A DNA stretch of 10,106 nt from an uncultured Collinsella sp. (GCA_902470895.1 CABRID010000073.1:1-10106); one strand, 5' to 3'. Positions 1 through 7,203 are shown, counted from the stretch's first letter. Notes: generated by a model not told the origin, from the letters alone. Program-made: numbers and translations.

Positions 1-42
1 CAGCCTCGGTCTCGTGGGCTCGGAGATGTGTATAAGAGACAG
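1..42 (+). other. Illumina Nextera adapter and i7 index (artificial sequence)
   Basis: Bases 9-42 match the 34-nt Nextera read-2 transposase adapter as I remember it, beginning GTCTCGTGGGCTCGG. They end with the 19-bp Tn5 mosaic end AGATGTGTATAAGAGACAG at 24-42. Bases 1-8 (CAGCCTCG) match the adapter-orientation sequence of Nextera index N710. The order index, adapter, mosaic end, insert is that of a sequencing library molecule. This is untrimmed adapter at a contig end and not a genomic transposon. Everything before base 43 should be ignored biologically. Confidence 0.97.
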
Positions 43-797
43 TCTTTATCCTGTGCCTGGTTTTGGGTATCGTGCCCACGGCCATCTTTGTTTCCGTCAT
101 GAGCGGTCTGTGCTGCTATGAGTTTTTCCGTATGACAAGGCTCGATGGCAAGATGGCTAACGAGCGCATGGGCATCGCTGCCGCCGTGCTCTTTCCGCTG
201 TCGGCGCTGGGCGATTCGATGCTGCTGAATGCCCTGCTTTTTGCCCTGATGCTCGCTGTGGGCATTTGGTATGTCTGGTCGCCGCGTACCCGCATCTCTG
301 ATGTGGCCGTGACGCTCATGGGTCCCATCTACACTGGCTTTATGCTGTCGGCTATCGTGCTGCTGCGCGATGCCGTGCCCGGTTTTGCCGGCGCCTTGCT
401 TTCGGTGGGCGTTTGCGCGTCCCTTTGGGTCTCCGATTCGTTTGCCTACATCGTGGGCAGCCGTATCGGTAAGCACAAGATGGTTCCCAAGATCTCTCCC
501 AAAAAGAGCTGGGAGGGGTTTGTCGGCGGCATCCTGGGCTCGGTTTTGATTTGGCTCATCCTGTGGGCGACGCACTTCTACAAGCTCAGCCTGCCCTATG
601 CGCTGCTGTGCGGCGTGGTCGTGTCCGTCCTGGGCGTTATCGGCGACCTCATCGAGTCGCGTATCAAGCGTGGCGTGGGCGTCAAGGATTCCGGCAACCT
701 TATCCCGGGCCATGGCGGCATGCTCGACCGTAGCGATTCGCTTATCTTCGGTTGCATCACCGCGCAGCTGATGCTGATGATCGGAGGCGTGCTGTAA
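43..797 (+). CDS. cdsA: Phosphatidate cytidylyltransferase (CDP-diglyceride synthase), 5'-truncated
   Basis: This integral membrane enzyme makes CDP-diacylglycerol from CTP and phosphatidic acid, the branch point of phospholipid synthesis. The first complete codon is at 45 and about 250 residues remain. The frame is open to the adapter junction, so the true start is lost. The TTG at 63 is only an internal codon. Given usual family lengths of about 265-285 residues, perhaps 15-35 residues are missing. Several hydrophobic segments are visible. The C-terminal family signature spans about 657-740: S-R-I-K-R, then K-D-S-G, then P-G-H-G-G-M-L-D-R-S-D. The position between D-R and D is normally a hydrophobic residue or Thr but is Ser here. 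The conserved K-D, H-G-G and D-R-x-D residues are intact. The TAA stop overlaps the dxr ATG by one base, so the two are translationally coupled. In other bacteria frr and uppS commonly precede cdsA; here that region is off the contig. Confidence 0.95.
783..787 (+). promoter_or_regulatory. Shine-Dalgarno of dxr inside the cdsA 3' end
   Basis: GGAGG lies nine bases before the ATG at 797. This supports the 797 start of dxr over an in-frame upstream ATG at 752, which would overlap cdsA by 46 bases and add 15 residues unlike DXR. Confidence 0.8.
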
Positions 798-1984
798 TGT
801 CCTTCCAGACGACGTATGGCCCCGATGGACGCCTCCGTGTTGCCATCCTGGGTTGTACGGGCTCCATCGGCACCCAGGCGCTCGATGTGTGCCGCCAGCT
901 TTCCGATCGCCTGCGGGTGACGGCGCTGTCCGTTAACTCCAGTACCTCCGAGCTTGTTGCCGCTGCCCGCGAGTTCTCGGTTCCGGCGGTTGCCGTGGCC
1001 GATGTCGCTCATGGCGATGACGCCGTGCTGCAGGAGTTGCCCGAGGGAACGAAGCTCGGTGTTGGCGCGCAGGCGGTTTGCGAGCTCGCGCGCCGCGACG
1101 ATGTCGACTGCGTGCTCGTCGCTATTGTGGGCGCCGCCGGTCTCGAGGCGAGCCATGCGGCCTTGACCTCAAATAAGCGCCTTGCCCTTGCCAACAAGGA
1201 GTCCCTCGTCGTCGGTGGCGACTTGCTTATGCCGTTGGCGCAACCGGGCCAGCTTATTCCAGTCGACTCTGAGCACTCCGCCATCTACCAGTGCTATCTG
1301 GGGGAGAACCCGCGCGAGGCTCATTGTATTTGGCTCACCTGCTCGGGCGGTCCGTTCTTTGGCCGCACGCGCGACGAGCTAGATCGCGTGACGCGTGCCG
1401 ATGCCCTCGCACATCCCACGTGGGCCATGGGTGCTAAGATCACCATCGACTCCGCCACCCTCATGAATAAGGGCCTGGAGCGCATTGAGGCCATGCATCT
1501 GTTTAACTGCGACCTCGATTTCATTAACGTGGTCGTGCAGCGTCAGTCCAAGATTCACTCTATGGTCGAGTTTGCCGACGGCTCCGTGATGGCGCATCTC
1601 GGTGCTTCCGACATGCGTATTCCCATCCAGTTCGCGTTCTCGTATCCCGAGCGTTGGGATACCCCGGCGCCTCGTATCGATTTCCGTGAGCTGGGGCAGC
1701 TCACGTTTGATGCTGCCGACATGGATACCTTCCGCTGCCTGGCACTGGCCGAGCGTGCCGGCAAGACGGGTGGCACCATGCCGTGCGTGCTCAATGCCGC
1801 CAACGAGGTCGCCGTCGATGCCTTCCTGCACGATGGCTGCAGCTTTACCGATATCGATCGCATTGTGGAATCCTGCATGGATGCCCACGATATGCAGGCG
1901 GTCGACTCGTTTGAGCAGCTTCGCGACATCGATGCGTGGGCGCGTGAAAAGGCTGCGCAGGTGCTCGCCGCAACCCGTTCCTAA
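797..1984 (+). CDS. dxr: 1-deoxy-D-xylulose 5-phosphate reductoisomerase
   Basis: This cytosolic, NADPH- and divalent-metal-dependent enzyme makes 2-C-methyl-D-erythritol 4-phosphate from DXP, the committed step of the MEP isoprenoid pathway. At 395 residues it has the usual family length. Visible motifs, counted from the ATG at 797: the NADPH-binding G-C-T-G-S-I-G-T near residues 19-26; L-A-N-K-E-S near 131-136; metal ligands in P-V-D-S-E-H (D157, E159); T-C-S-G-G-P near 181-186; H206 in H-P-T-W-A-M-G; and D-S-A-T-L-M-N-K-G-L-E, ending at metal ligand E228. The C-terminal L-N-A-A-N-E-V-A-V is near 332-340. In E. coli numbering the conserved H-P-Q-S-x-I-H stretch has His at both ends; here it reads Q248-R-Q-S-K-I-H254. 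The catalytically implicated second His is kept, but the first is Gln. The start is set by GGAGG at 783-787. The overlap with cdsA places it in the same operon. Confidence 0.97.
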   Translation: MSFQTTYGPDGRLRVAILGCTGSIGTQALDVCRQLSDRLRVTALSVNSSTSELVAAAREFSVPAVAVADVAHGDDAVLQELPEGTKLGVGAQAVCELARRDDVDCVLVAIVGAAGLEASHAALTSNKRLALANKESLVVGGDLLMPLAQPGQLIPVDSEHSAIYQCYLGENPREAHCIWLTCSGGPFFGRTRDELDRVTRADALAHPTWAMGAKITIDSATLMNKGLERIEAMHLFNCDLDFINVVVQRQSKIHSMVEFADGSVMAHLGASDMRIPIQFAFSYPERWDTPAPRIDFRELGQLTFDAADMDTFRCLALAERAGKTGGTMPCVLNAANEVAVDAFLHDGCSFTDIDRIVESCMDAHDMQAVDSFEQLRDIDAWAREKAAQVLAATRS

Positions 1985-1989
1985 CCCAT

Positions 1990-1994
1990 AAGGA
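1990..1994 (+). promoter_or_regulatory. Distant Shine-Dalgarno of rseP
   Basis: AAGGA is the only purine-rich SD-like stretch in the 25-base dxr/rseP gap. It lies 15 bases before the ATG at 2010, longer than the usual 5-10. A TTG immediately after it at 1995 is too close to be used. Translation of the protease may therefore be weak or depend on coupling to dxr. Confidence 0.5.
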
Positions 1995-2009
1995 TTGCTT
2001 TTTCGTTTT

Positions 2010-3371
2010 ATGGATACTGTTCTGAGCGTTCTCTCATCGGTCTTTTGGGGCCTGCTGATGCTTTCCGTCCTCGTGTTTTTGCACGAGGGCGGCCACTTTT
2101 TGGCGGCGCGTGCCTGCGGCGTCCGTGTGACCGAGTTCTTTTTGGGCTTGCCGTGCCGCTTTGACATCCATTACACGTCGCGTCGCATTGGAACCAAGTT
2201 TGGCGTGACCCCGCTGCTGCTGGGTGGCTACGCTGCCATCTGCGGTATGGATCCGACCGATGTCTCCTGCGCCGATCGCGTGCTCGCGGCTATCTATCGT
2301 CATGGTCGCGTGACCGTGGCCGACCTTGCTGTCGAGCTCGAGCTATCCGAGGAGGTTGTGCTCGAGGCATGCGCCTTGCTCTTGGGTTGGGGCTCTATCG
2401 CGCCTTGGTATGAGGAAGGGGAGAAGCCCTCGCCGAGCTACTATCCCACCAAGTATCAGACGCTGCCGCGAGACGCGGCGGGTTACACCACCTTTGACGG
2501 CCGCCGTTTCGATCGAGAGCATGCGACTACCGAGGGCGATGTGTGGGAGCTGCCGTGCGGCGAAGCCGAGTTCCTTGCGCAAGAGCGTTCGCATACCTAT
2601 CTGGGCCAGGGTTTTCTCAAGCGCGCCTTTATGCTGCTCGCGGGCATTCTCGTCAATATCCTGACGGGCTTTTTGCTGCTTATGAGCATCTACTCTATTG
2701 CGGGTGTCACCGTGCCGATGGATACCAACGTGATCGGTCAGGTTGACGAGGGGTCTATTGCCGCCAAGGCGGGTATCGAGGGCGGCGACGCGATACTTTC
2801 GGTTGACGGAGTATCGTGCTCTACCTGGATGGACGTTTACGATGCCATCGGCAAGGCCGCCGGTAAGGACGATATCGCCATTGAGTATGAGCGCGACGGC
2901 AAGCAGCATTCGACCTCGGTTGCGCTCAAAGAGGACGAGCGCCTAGGTGTGTATGCCTCTACGCAGGTGGTCCGTTTAGACCCCATCACGTCGGCTCGCC
3001 TTTCGTTCTCCTATGTCGTGCAGACAGCGGAGGGCGTGATGCGCCTGCTCCAGCCGCAGCATACGATGGAGATTCTCGATCAGTCTTCTTCGATCGTGGG
3101 CATTAGCGTTATGTCCTCACAGGCTGCTGCTGCCGGCCCGGCCACGTTCCTTTCGTTTGCCGCCCTCATTTCGTTCTCGCTTGGCTTTATGAACCTGCTG
3201 CCCATCCCACCACTCGATGGCGGCAAGCTGGTCATCGAGATCATTCAAAAGATTGCTGGCCGCGAGCTTCCGCTCAAGGTCCAGACGATTGTGAGCTATG
3301 TGGGCATCGCGCTCTTTGCGCTGCTGTTTGTCTATATGCTTCGTTCCGACGTCCTTCGATTTATCCTGTAG
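2010..3371 (+). CDS. rseP: Site-2 intramembrane zinc metalloprotease (RseP/RasP family) with inserted winged-helix-like domain
   Basis: S2P-family proteases cut transmembrane segments, typically anti-sigma factors and leftover signal peptides. The protein has 453 residues from the ATG at 2010. In order: TM1 with the zinc motif H25-E-G-G-H29; a G-G-Y strand near 72-74 corresponding to the membrane re-entrant beta-loop; an unusual insertion of about 82-197; TM2 (about 203-230) with A-G-x-x-x-N, the family's A-G-P-x-x-N without the Pro; a single PDZ domain, about 238-318; and a C-terminal membrane part with N395-L-L-P-I-P-P-L-D403-G-G, carrying the third zinc ligand Asp. The final TM is about 428-445. 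E. coli RseP is of similar length but has two PDZ domains and only a short loop where this protein has the insertion. The neighbours cdsA, dxr, ispG and proS are the standard setting for this gene. Protease assignment is firm; the substrates are unknown. Confidence 0.93.
   Translation: MDTVLSVLSSVFWGLLMLSVLVFLHEGGHFLAARACGVRVTEFFLGLPCRFDIHYTSRRIGTKFGVTPLLLGGYAAICGMDPTDVSCADRVLAAIYRHGRVTVADLAVELELSEEVVLEACALLLGWGSIAPWYEEGEKPSPSYYPTKYQTLPRDAAGYTTFDGRRFDREHATTEGDVWELPCGEAEFLAQERSHTYLGQGFLKRAFMLLAGILVNILTGFLLLMSIYSIAGVTVPMDTNVIGQVDEGSIAAKAGIEGGDAILSVDGVSCSTWMDVYDAIGKAAGKDDIAIEYERDGKQHSTSVALKEDERLGVYASTQVVRLDPITSARLSFSYVVQTAEGVMRLLQPQHTMEILDQSSSIVGISVMSSQAAAAGPATFLSFAALISFSLGFMNLLPIPPLDGGKLVIEIIQKIAGRELPLKVQTIVSYVGIALFALLFVYMLRSDVLRFIL
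2253..2600 (+). other. Winged-helix-like insertion within RseP (residues about 82-197)
   Basis: Between the G-G-Y beta-loop strand and TM2 lie roughly 100 residues more than in canonical S2P proteases. Residues about 87-134 read as helix (D-R-V-L-A-A-I-Y-R-H-G), short helix (V-A-D-L-A-V-E-L), turn (E-L-S) and longer helix (E-E-V-V-L-E-A-C-A-L-L-L), ending W-G-S-I-A. This is the pattern of a winged-helix DNA-binding or protein-interaction fold. Residues about 135-197 are polar and rich in Tyr, Asp, Glu and Arg, with no evident fold. From known RseP topology the TM1-TM2 loop is cytoplasmic, so the domain should face the cytosol. The fold is a judgement by eye. Confidence 0.6.
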
Positions 3372-3376
3372 GGGAG
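3371..3376 (+). promoter_or_regulatory. Shine-Dalgarno fixing the TTG start of ispG
   Basis: GGGGAG overlaps the last base of the rseP stop codon and sits eight bases before the TTG at 3385. The in-frame GTG at 3376 overlaps the SD itself and the ATG at 3298 lies deep inside rseP, so TTG 3385 is the best start. Confidence 0.75.
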
Positions 3377-3384
3377 TGTTTGGA

Positions 3385-4467
3385 TTGTCTTTATCCCATC
3401 CTTTGCCTCGCGAGTTGACGCGCCCCGTGCATGTGGGCGGTGTGCAGATCGGTGGCGGCGCGCCGGTGGTGGTCCAATCCATGACCTGCACCGATACCGC
3501 TGACGCCCAGGCAACGCTTGCGCAAGTGTGCGCGTTGGCGCAGGCTGGCTGCGATATCGTGCGTGTGAGCGTGCCCACCGAGGCCGCGCTTGAGGGTTTC
3601 CGCACCATCTGTGCCGAGTCTCCGGTGCCGATCGTCGCCGATATTCACTTTAACCATAAGCTCGCCATCGGCGCCGTCGAGGCTGGTGCCGCCAAGCTTC
3701 GCATCAATCCCGGCAATATCGGCGATTGGGCTAAGGTCGATGCCGTGATCGATGCCGCGGGTGCCGCTGGGTGCGCGATTCGTATCGGCGTCAATGCCGG
3801 TTCGCTCGAGCAGGATATCGCCGAGCGCGACGACCTCACGCAGCCCGAAAAGCTCGTGATGTCGAGCGAGCGCTTCGTCAAGCACTTTGAGGACCGCGGT
3901 TTTACGAACATTGTGCTTTCGGCCAAGGCCCATAGCGTGCAAACGACGCTTGATACCTATCGAGCCCTGTCGCGTGAGATTCCCCACGTTCCGCTTCACC
4001 TGGGCGTGACGGAGGCGGGGACCAAGCTCCAGGGCACCATCAAGAGCTCTGTAGGCTTGGGTATCTTGCTTTCCGAAGGCATTGGCGACACCATGCGTGT
4101 GTCGCTCACAGCCGATCCGGTTGAGGAGCCGCCGGTTGCCTGGGGTATTCTGCAGTCGTTGGGCCTGCGTCGCCGTGGCCCCGAGATTGTCTCGTGCCCC
4201 ACATGCGCCCGCTGCCAGGTTAACCTTATTCCCATTGCCGAGGAGGTTACCGAGCGGCTTAAGAACTATTCCGCGCCGCTTTCGATCGCTGTGATGGGAT
4301 GTGCCGTTAATGGCCCCGGCGAGGCATCTGATGCCGATCTGGGCGTTGCTTGCGGACGTGGTCAGGCCTTGCTCTTTTCGCATGGCCAGATCATTGGTAA
4401 AGTAGCTGAGGACCAAATTGTCGACGCGCTTATGGCCGAGGTCGACAAGCTTATTGAGGAGAAATAA
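3385..4467 (+). CDS. ispG: (E)-4-hydroxy-3-methylbut-2-enyl-diphosphate synthase (IspG/GcpE)
   Basis: This 4Fe-4S enzyme reductively converts MEcPP to HMBPP, the penultimate MEP-pathway step, using reduced ferredoxin or flavodoxin. It has 360 residues from the TTG at 3385, the length of the compact bacterial form. The N-terminal TIM-barrel part starts with R-P-V-H-V-G-G and V-V-V-Q-S-M-T, continues through A-D-I-H-F-N and K-L-R-I-N-P-G-N-I, and includes G-V-T-E-A-G. The C-terminal cluster-binding part has C271-P-T-C274 and C306-A-V-N-G-P-G-E313, the three Cys and one Glu ligands known in the family. An extra Cys (C277) follows in C-P-T-C-A-R-C, where Thr is common in homologues I know. The gene begins 13 bases after rseP and its TAA abuts the proS ATG. 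With dxr in the same operon, two MEP steps are co-expressed. Confidence 0.97.
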   Translation: MSLSHPLPRELTRPVHVGGVQIGGGAPVVVQSMTCTDTADAQATLAQVCALAQAGCDIVRVSVPTEAALEGFRTICAESPVPIVADIHFNHKLAIGAVEAGAAKLRINPGNIGDWAKVDAVIDAAGAAGCAIRIGVNAGSLEQDIAERDDLTQPEKLVMSSERFVKHFEDRGFTNIVLSAKAHSVQTTLDTYRALSREIPHVPLHLGVTEAGTKLQGTIKSSVGLGILLSEGIGDTMRVSLTADPVEEPPVAWGILQSLGLRRRGPEIVSCPTCARCQVNLIPIAEEVTERLKNYSAPLSIAVMGCAVNGPGEASDADLGVACGRGQALLFSHGQIIGKVAEDQIVDALMAEVDKLIEEK

Positions 4468-6189
4468 ATGACCCGAGCAATGTATATGTCTAAGCTTTAT
4501 GCGCCGACGCTTAAAGAGGATCCGGCGGACGCTGAGCTCGCCAGCCACCGTCTGCTGCTCCGTGCCGGCATGATCCGTAAGGAGGCCGCCGGTCTATATT
4601 CCTACCTGCCGCTTGCTTGGCGCTCGATTCGCAAGATCGAGAACATCGTGCGCGACGAGATGGACGCCGCCGGCGCCCAGGAGCTTATGATGCCTATCAT
4701 GGTCGATGCCGAGTTGTGGCGTGAGTCCGGCCGCATCGACGCCTATGGCAAGGAGCTTGTGCGCTTTGACGACCGTCACGGTCGCGAGTTCGTCCTGGGC
4801 CCCACGCACGAGGAGACCGTCACGGCCCTGGTGCGCAATGAGCTGCGCTCCTACAAGCAGCTACCCGTTAACCTCTACCACATCCAGGATAAGTTCCGCG
4901 ACGAGTTCCGCCCCCGCTTTGGCCTGATGCGCGGTCGCGAGTTCATCATGAAGGACGCCTACAGCTTCTCCGCCACGCAGGAGAGCCTGCAGGAGGAGTA
5001 TGACAAGATGAAGCAGGCCTACGCTAACATCTGCGAGCGCTGCTATATCAAGGCCCTGCCCGTTGTTGCCGACTCCGGTGAGATCGGTGGCGATACCTCC
5101 GTCGAGTACATGGCTTTGGCCGACGCCGGCGAGGCTTCGCTCGTCTACTGCGACGATTGCGGCTTTGCTGCCGATGACGAGGCGGCAAGCACCAAGGTCG
5201 TCGTGACCGAGGGTCCTGGTGACGGTACGCTCACCAAGGTTGAGACTCCGGGCATGGGCACCATTGAGGCAGTTGCTAAGTTCTTTGGGTTCCCCGAGAA
5301 CGGCACTCGCAAGTCGCTGGCACTCATCGACGCCGAGGGCAAGCCGGTCGTGGCCATTGTTCCGGGCGATCACGAGCTCAACGATTGCAAGGCCGAGCAC
5401 GTCTTTGGCAAGGGCTATCGCATGATGACCGACGAGGAGCTTCAGGCGAACGGTCTGCACAAGGGCTTTATCGGACCGGTTAACCTGCCCGATGGCATTC
5501 GTCTGGTGTGCGACGAGAGCCTGCGCGATTCCAAGCAGTGGGCCTGCGGTGCCAACGAGGTCGATTATCACTTTACCGGTGCCTGCCCCGAGCGCGACTT
5601 TACCGTCGATGAGTGGGCCGATCTGGTCACCGTTGTCGCCGGCGACCCCTGCCCGCACTGCGGCAAGCCGTTCTCCGCTGCCCGCGGCATCGAGGTCTCT
5701 CAGGTCTTCCAGCTGGGCACCAAGTATTCCGAGGCCATGGGTGCCACCTTTATGGACGAGGACGGCAAGGAGAAGCCGCTCATCATGGGCTGCTACGGCG
5801 TTGGTGTGTCCCGCTCGCTCGCTGCCGTCGTGGAGCAGCACAACGACGAGCACGGTATCGTCTGGCCGGTCTCCGTTGCCCCGTACGAGGTCGCGGTGAT
5901 TCCGCTCGATCCCAAGAAGGAGGAGTGCGCTACCGTCTGCGAGCAGATCGTTGATGGCCTGTGCGCCGAGGGTATCGAGGTTGTCGTCGACGACCGCGAC
6001 GAGCGTCCCGGCTTTAAGTTTGCCGACAACGACCTTATGGGCTTCCCGTATCAGGTGGTGCTCGGCAAGCGTGGTCTTAAGAACGGCACCGTTGAGCTCA
6101 AGGACCGTGCCACGGGCGAGCGCGAGGACGTGGCGATCGACGAGGTCGTTGCCAAGGTTGCCGAGCTTGTTAAGGCAGCCCGCCGTTAA
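4468..6189 (+). CDS. proS: Prolyl-tRNA synthetase, bacterial type with editing domain
   Basis: This class II aminoacyl-tRNA synthetase charges tRNA-Pro in the cytosol. At 573 residues it matches bacterial ProRS carrying the INS editing domain between motifs 2 and 3. Visible parts: N-terminal S-K-L-Y-A-P-T-L-K-E; the proline/ATP loop G-P-T-H-E-E-T-V-T at 111-119; motif 2 F-R-D-E-F-R-P-R-F-G-L-M-R-G-R-E-F at about 143-158; INS domain about 225-400; motif 3 G-C-Y-G-V-G-V-S-R-S at 441-450; anticodon-binding domain from about 470. Cys pairs at 228/231 and 395/398 flank the INS domain. The INS domain retains the G-A-N-E-V-D-Y-H element, so post-transfer editing of mischarged Ala-tRNA-Pro is expected. 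The start ATG directly follows the ispG stop, with GAGGAG at 4456-4461 six bases upstream. It is the last gene of the operon, with a terminator about 30 bases after the stop. Confidence 0.97.
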   Translation: MTRAMYMSKLYAPTLKEDPADAELASHRLLLRAGMIRKEAAGLYSYLPLAWRSIRKIENIVRDEMDAAGAQELMMPIMVDAELWRESGRIDAYGKELVRFDDRHGREFVLGPTHEETVTALVRNELRSYKQLPVNLYHIQDKFRDEFRPRFGLMRGREFIMKDAYSFSATQESLQEEYDKMKQAYANICERCYIKALPVVADSGEIGGDTSVEYMALADAGEASLVYCDDCGFAADDEAASTKVVVTEGPGDGTLTKVETPGMGTIEAVAKFFGFPENGTRKSLALIDAEGKPVVAIVPGDHELNDCKAEHVFGKGYRMMTDEELQANGLHKGFIGPVNLPDGIRLVCDESLRDSKQWACGANEVDYHFTGACPERDFTVDEWADLVTVVAGDPCPHCGKPFSAARGIEVSQVFQLGTKYSEAMGATFMDEDGKEKPLIMGCYGVGVSRSLAAVVEQHNDEHGIVWPVSVAPYEVAVIPLDPKKEECATVCEQIVDGLCAEGIEVVVDDRDERPGFKFADNDLMGFPYQVVLGKRGLKNGTVELKDRATGEREDVAIDEVVAKVAELVKAARR

Positions 6190-6219
6190 TTGACGATTTC
6201 GCTTGTAGTTCGATATGTG

Positions 6220-6268
6220 GGACGGCCCCGCATTTCTCCAGATCGGGGAGATGTGGGGCCGTCCTTTT
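6220..6268 (+). terminator. Intrinsic terminator of the cdsA-proS operon
   Basis: A 14-bp stem pairs 6220-6233 with 6251-6264 with one G-U pair. It is topped by an inner 4-bp stem (6236-6239 with 6247-6250) and followed by TTTT at 6265-6268 and further T-rich sequence. On the minus strand no T-run follows the stem, so it works mainly for proS. Confidence 0.9.
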
Positions 6269-6295
6269 ATCTTTTAGCATCCTTGATATCTAAAA

Positions 6296-6333
6296 GGAAA
6301 ACCCCACAGCCCATGCGAACTGCGGGGTTTTCC
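6296..6333 (-). terminator. Intrinsic terminator of the adhE-kinase unit
   Basis: The stem GGAAAACCCC (6296-6305) pairs with GGGGTTTTCC (6324-6333). Three more pairs follow past one mismatch (6307-6309 with 6320-6322). Read on the minus strand the stem is followed by TTTTA (6295-6291); on the plus strand no T-run follows. It lies 36 bases past the kinase stop, so it terminates leftward transcription. Confidence 0.82.
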
Positions 6334-6368
6334 ATTGTGCCTCCGATGCGAAATAAATCGCTCAGATA

Positions 6369-7133
6369 TTACTGATAATCGACGACGTCGATCCAGTTCT
6401 TCAGGAACTCATCGTTCACGTTGCGCTTACGAGCGAGCTCGGAAGCGGCGACGATGCTCGTCCACTGACGCACGACCTGCATGGGCATGTCGGCACGGTC
6501 GCAGTAGAGCTCCAGGTAGGCCTCGGCCTGGTCCTTGCTGTTGAGGGCGAAGAGCAGGTAGGTGGTGGCAACGTCGGCAGCAGGGGAGCCCTGGGTGGCG
6601 TGTGCCCAGTCGCACACATAGAGCTGGCCGTCGTCGCCGACGATGACGTTGGAGGGGTTGAAGTCGCCGTGGCAGACCTTGAACTCCTTGGTCATGCCGT
6701 CCAGACGCTCCTGAAGGTTGTAGCGCGTGGTGGCATTGAGCTGATCAAGGCTGTCGATCATGCGGGCGAACTTGTCGCGCTGACGGTTGAGCAGCGGGGA
6801 GGTGTAGCCGTGGATCTCGATCTGGAGGTCGACGAACATCTCGAGGTACTCACCAAAGCGCTGGGGCTCGGCAGTCATCTTCTCGGCAAGGGTGGTGCCC
6901 GGAACCTTCTCGGTCACGAGCGCCCAGCCGTTGGCGTTCTCGAGCTGGGAAACCTCGAGAGCCTTGGGGCTGCGGATGCCGCACTCATTGATGCGGGCAA
7001 GATTCAAAGCCTCGTTGAACACGTCGGAGACAGGCTTGGTCTCGTTAAAGACCTTGACGATCTTGTCGCCCAGGTCGTAAACGACCTTGTTGCCACGGCG
7101 GACGAGCTCGGTCTTGGAATCGGGTAGCAGCAT
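6369..7133 (-). CDS. APH/choline-kinase-fold phosphotransferase, substrate unknown
   Basis: The 254-residue protein has the aminoglycoside phosphotransferase (protein-kinase-like) fold. The N-lobe contains a beta strand with K-I-V-K27-V-F, a candidate ATP-binding Lys, and E41 as a possible salt-bridge partner. The catalytic loop is C-H155-G-D157-F-N-P-S-N162. The metal-binding D175-W176 lies in Y-V-C-D-W-A-H, followed by S-P-A-A-D-V-A. It is shorter than many APH enzymes and lacks a signal peptide or membrane segment, so it is cytosolic. It resembles the family annotated as TIGR02172-like or phosphotransferase-family proteins. There is no basis for calling it an antibiotic-resistance gene; small-metabolite kinase activity is equally possible. 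The start ATG (7133-7131) has AAAGGA seven to eight bases upstream. It lies 89 bases downstream of adhE on the same strand. No clear promoter of its own is visible in the gap, so partial read-through from adhE is likely. Confidence 0.85.
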   Translation of the reverse strand: MLLPDSKTELVRRGNKVVYDLGDKIVKVFNETKPVSDVFNEALNLARINECGIRSPKALEVSQLENANGWALVTEKVPGTTLAEKMTAEPQRFGEYLEMFVDLQIEIHGYTSPLLNRQRDKFARMIDSLDQLNATTRYNLQERLDGMTKEFKVCHGDFNPSNVIVGDDGQLYVCDWAHATQGSPAADVATTYLLFALNSKDQAEAYLELYCDRADMPMQVVRQWTSIVAASELARKRNVNDEFLKNWIDVVDYQ

Positions 7134-7166
7134 GGTTGCATCCTTTCAACGATGCGATAGAAGCGA

Positions 7167-7203
7167 CGGCGGGGGTGTGTGAAACACCCGTGCACCCCCG
7201 CCG
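7167..7203 (-). terminator. GC-rich stem-loop between adhE and the kinase gene (candidate attenuator)
   Basis: A perfect 11-bp stem pairs 7167-7177 with 7193-7203, with a 15-base loop. Read in the adhE direction, a T-run (7210-7205) precedes the stem and no T-run follows it. It is therefore not a canonical intrinsic terminator. It could cause partial termination or protect the adhE mRNA 3' end. It fills most of the 89-base gap. Confidence 0.45.

Noticed and set aside
24..42. Tn5 mosaic end read as a native transposon end
   Set aside because: It is joined to the Nextera read-2 adapter and an 8-base index, so it is library sequence.
3391..4548. Minus-strand open frame (385 codons) over ispG
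   Set aside because: It lies opposite a confidently assigned IspG with intact cluster ligands. The translation has no domain.
4861..5853. Minus-strand open frame (330 codons) over proS
   Set aside because: Antisense shadow of ProRS, Leu/Ala/Val-rich with no motif or RBS support.
6600..7127. Plus-strand open frame (175 codons) over the kinase gene
   Set aside because: The opposite strand carries a clear APH-fold protein with its own SD, and this frame shows only repetitive Leu/Val/Ala/Asp sequence.
6369..7133. Aminoglycoside-resistance gene
   Set aside because: Only the general kinase fold is shared. Nothing identifies an aminoglycoside-binding subfamily, and the context is metabolic rather than mobile.
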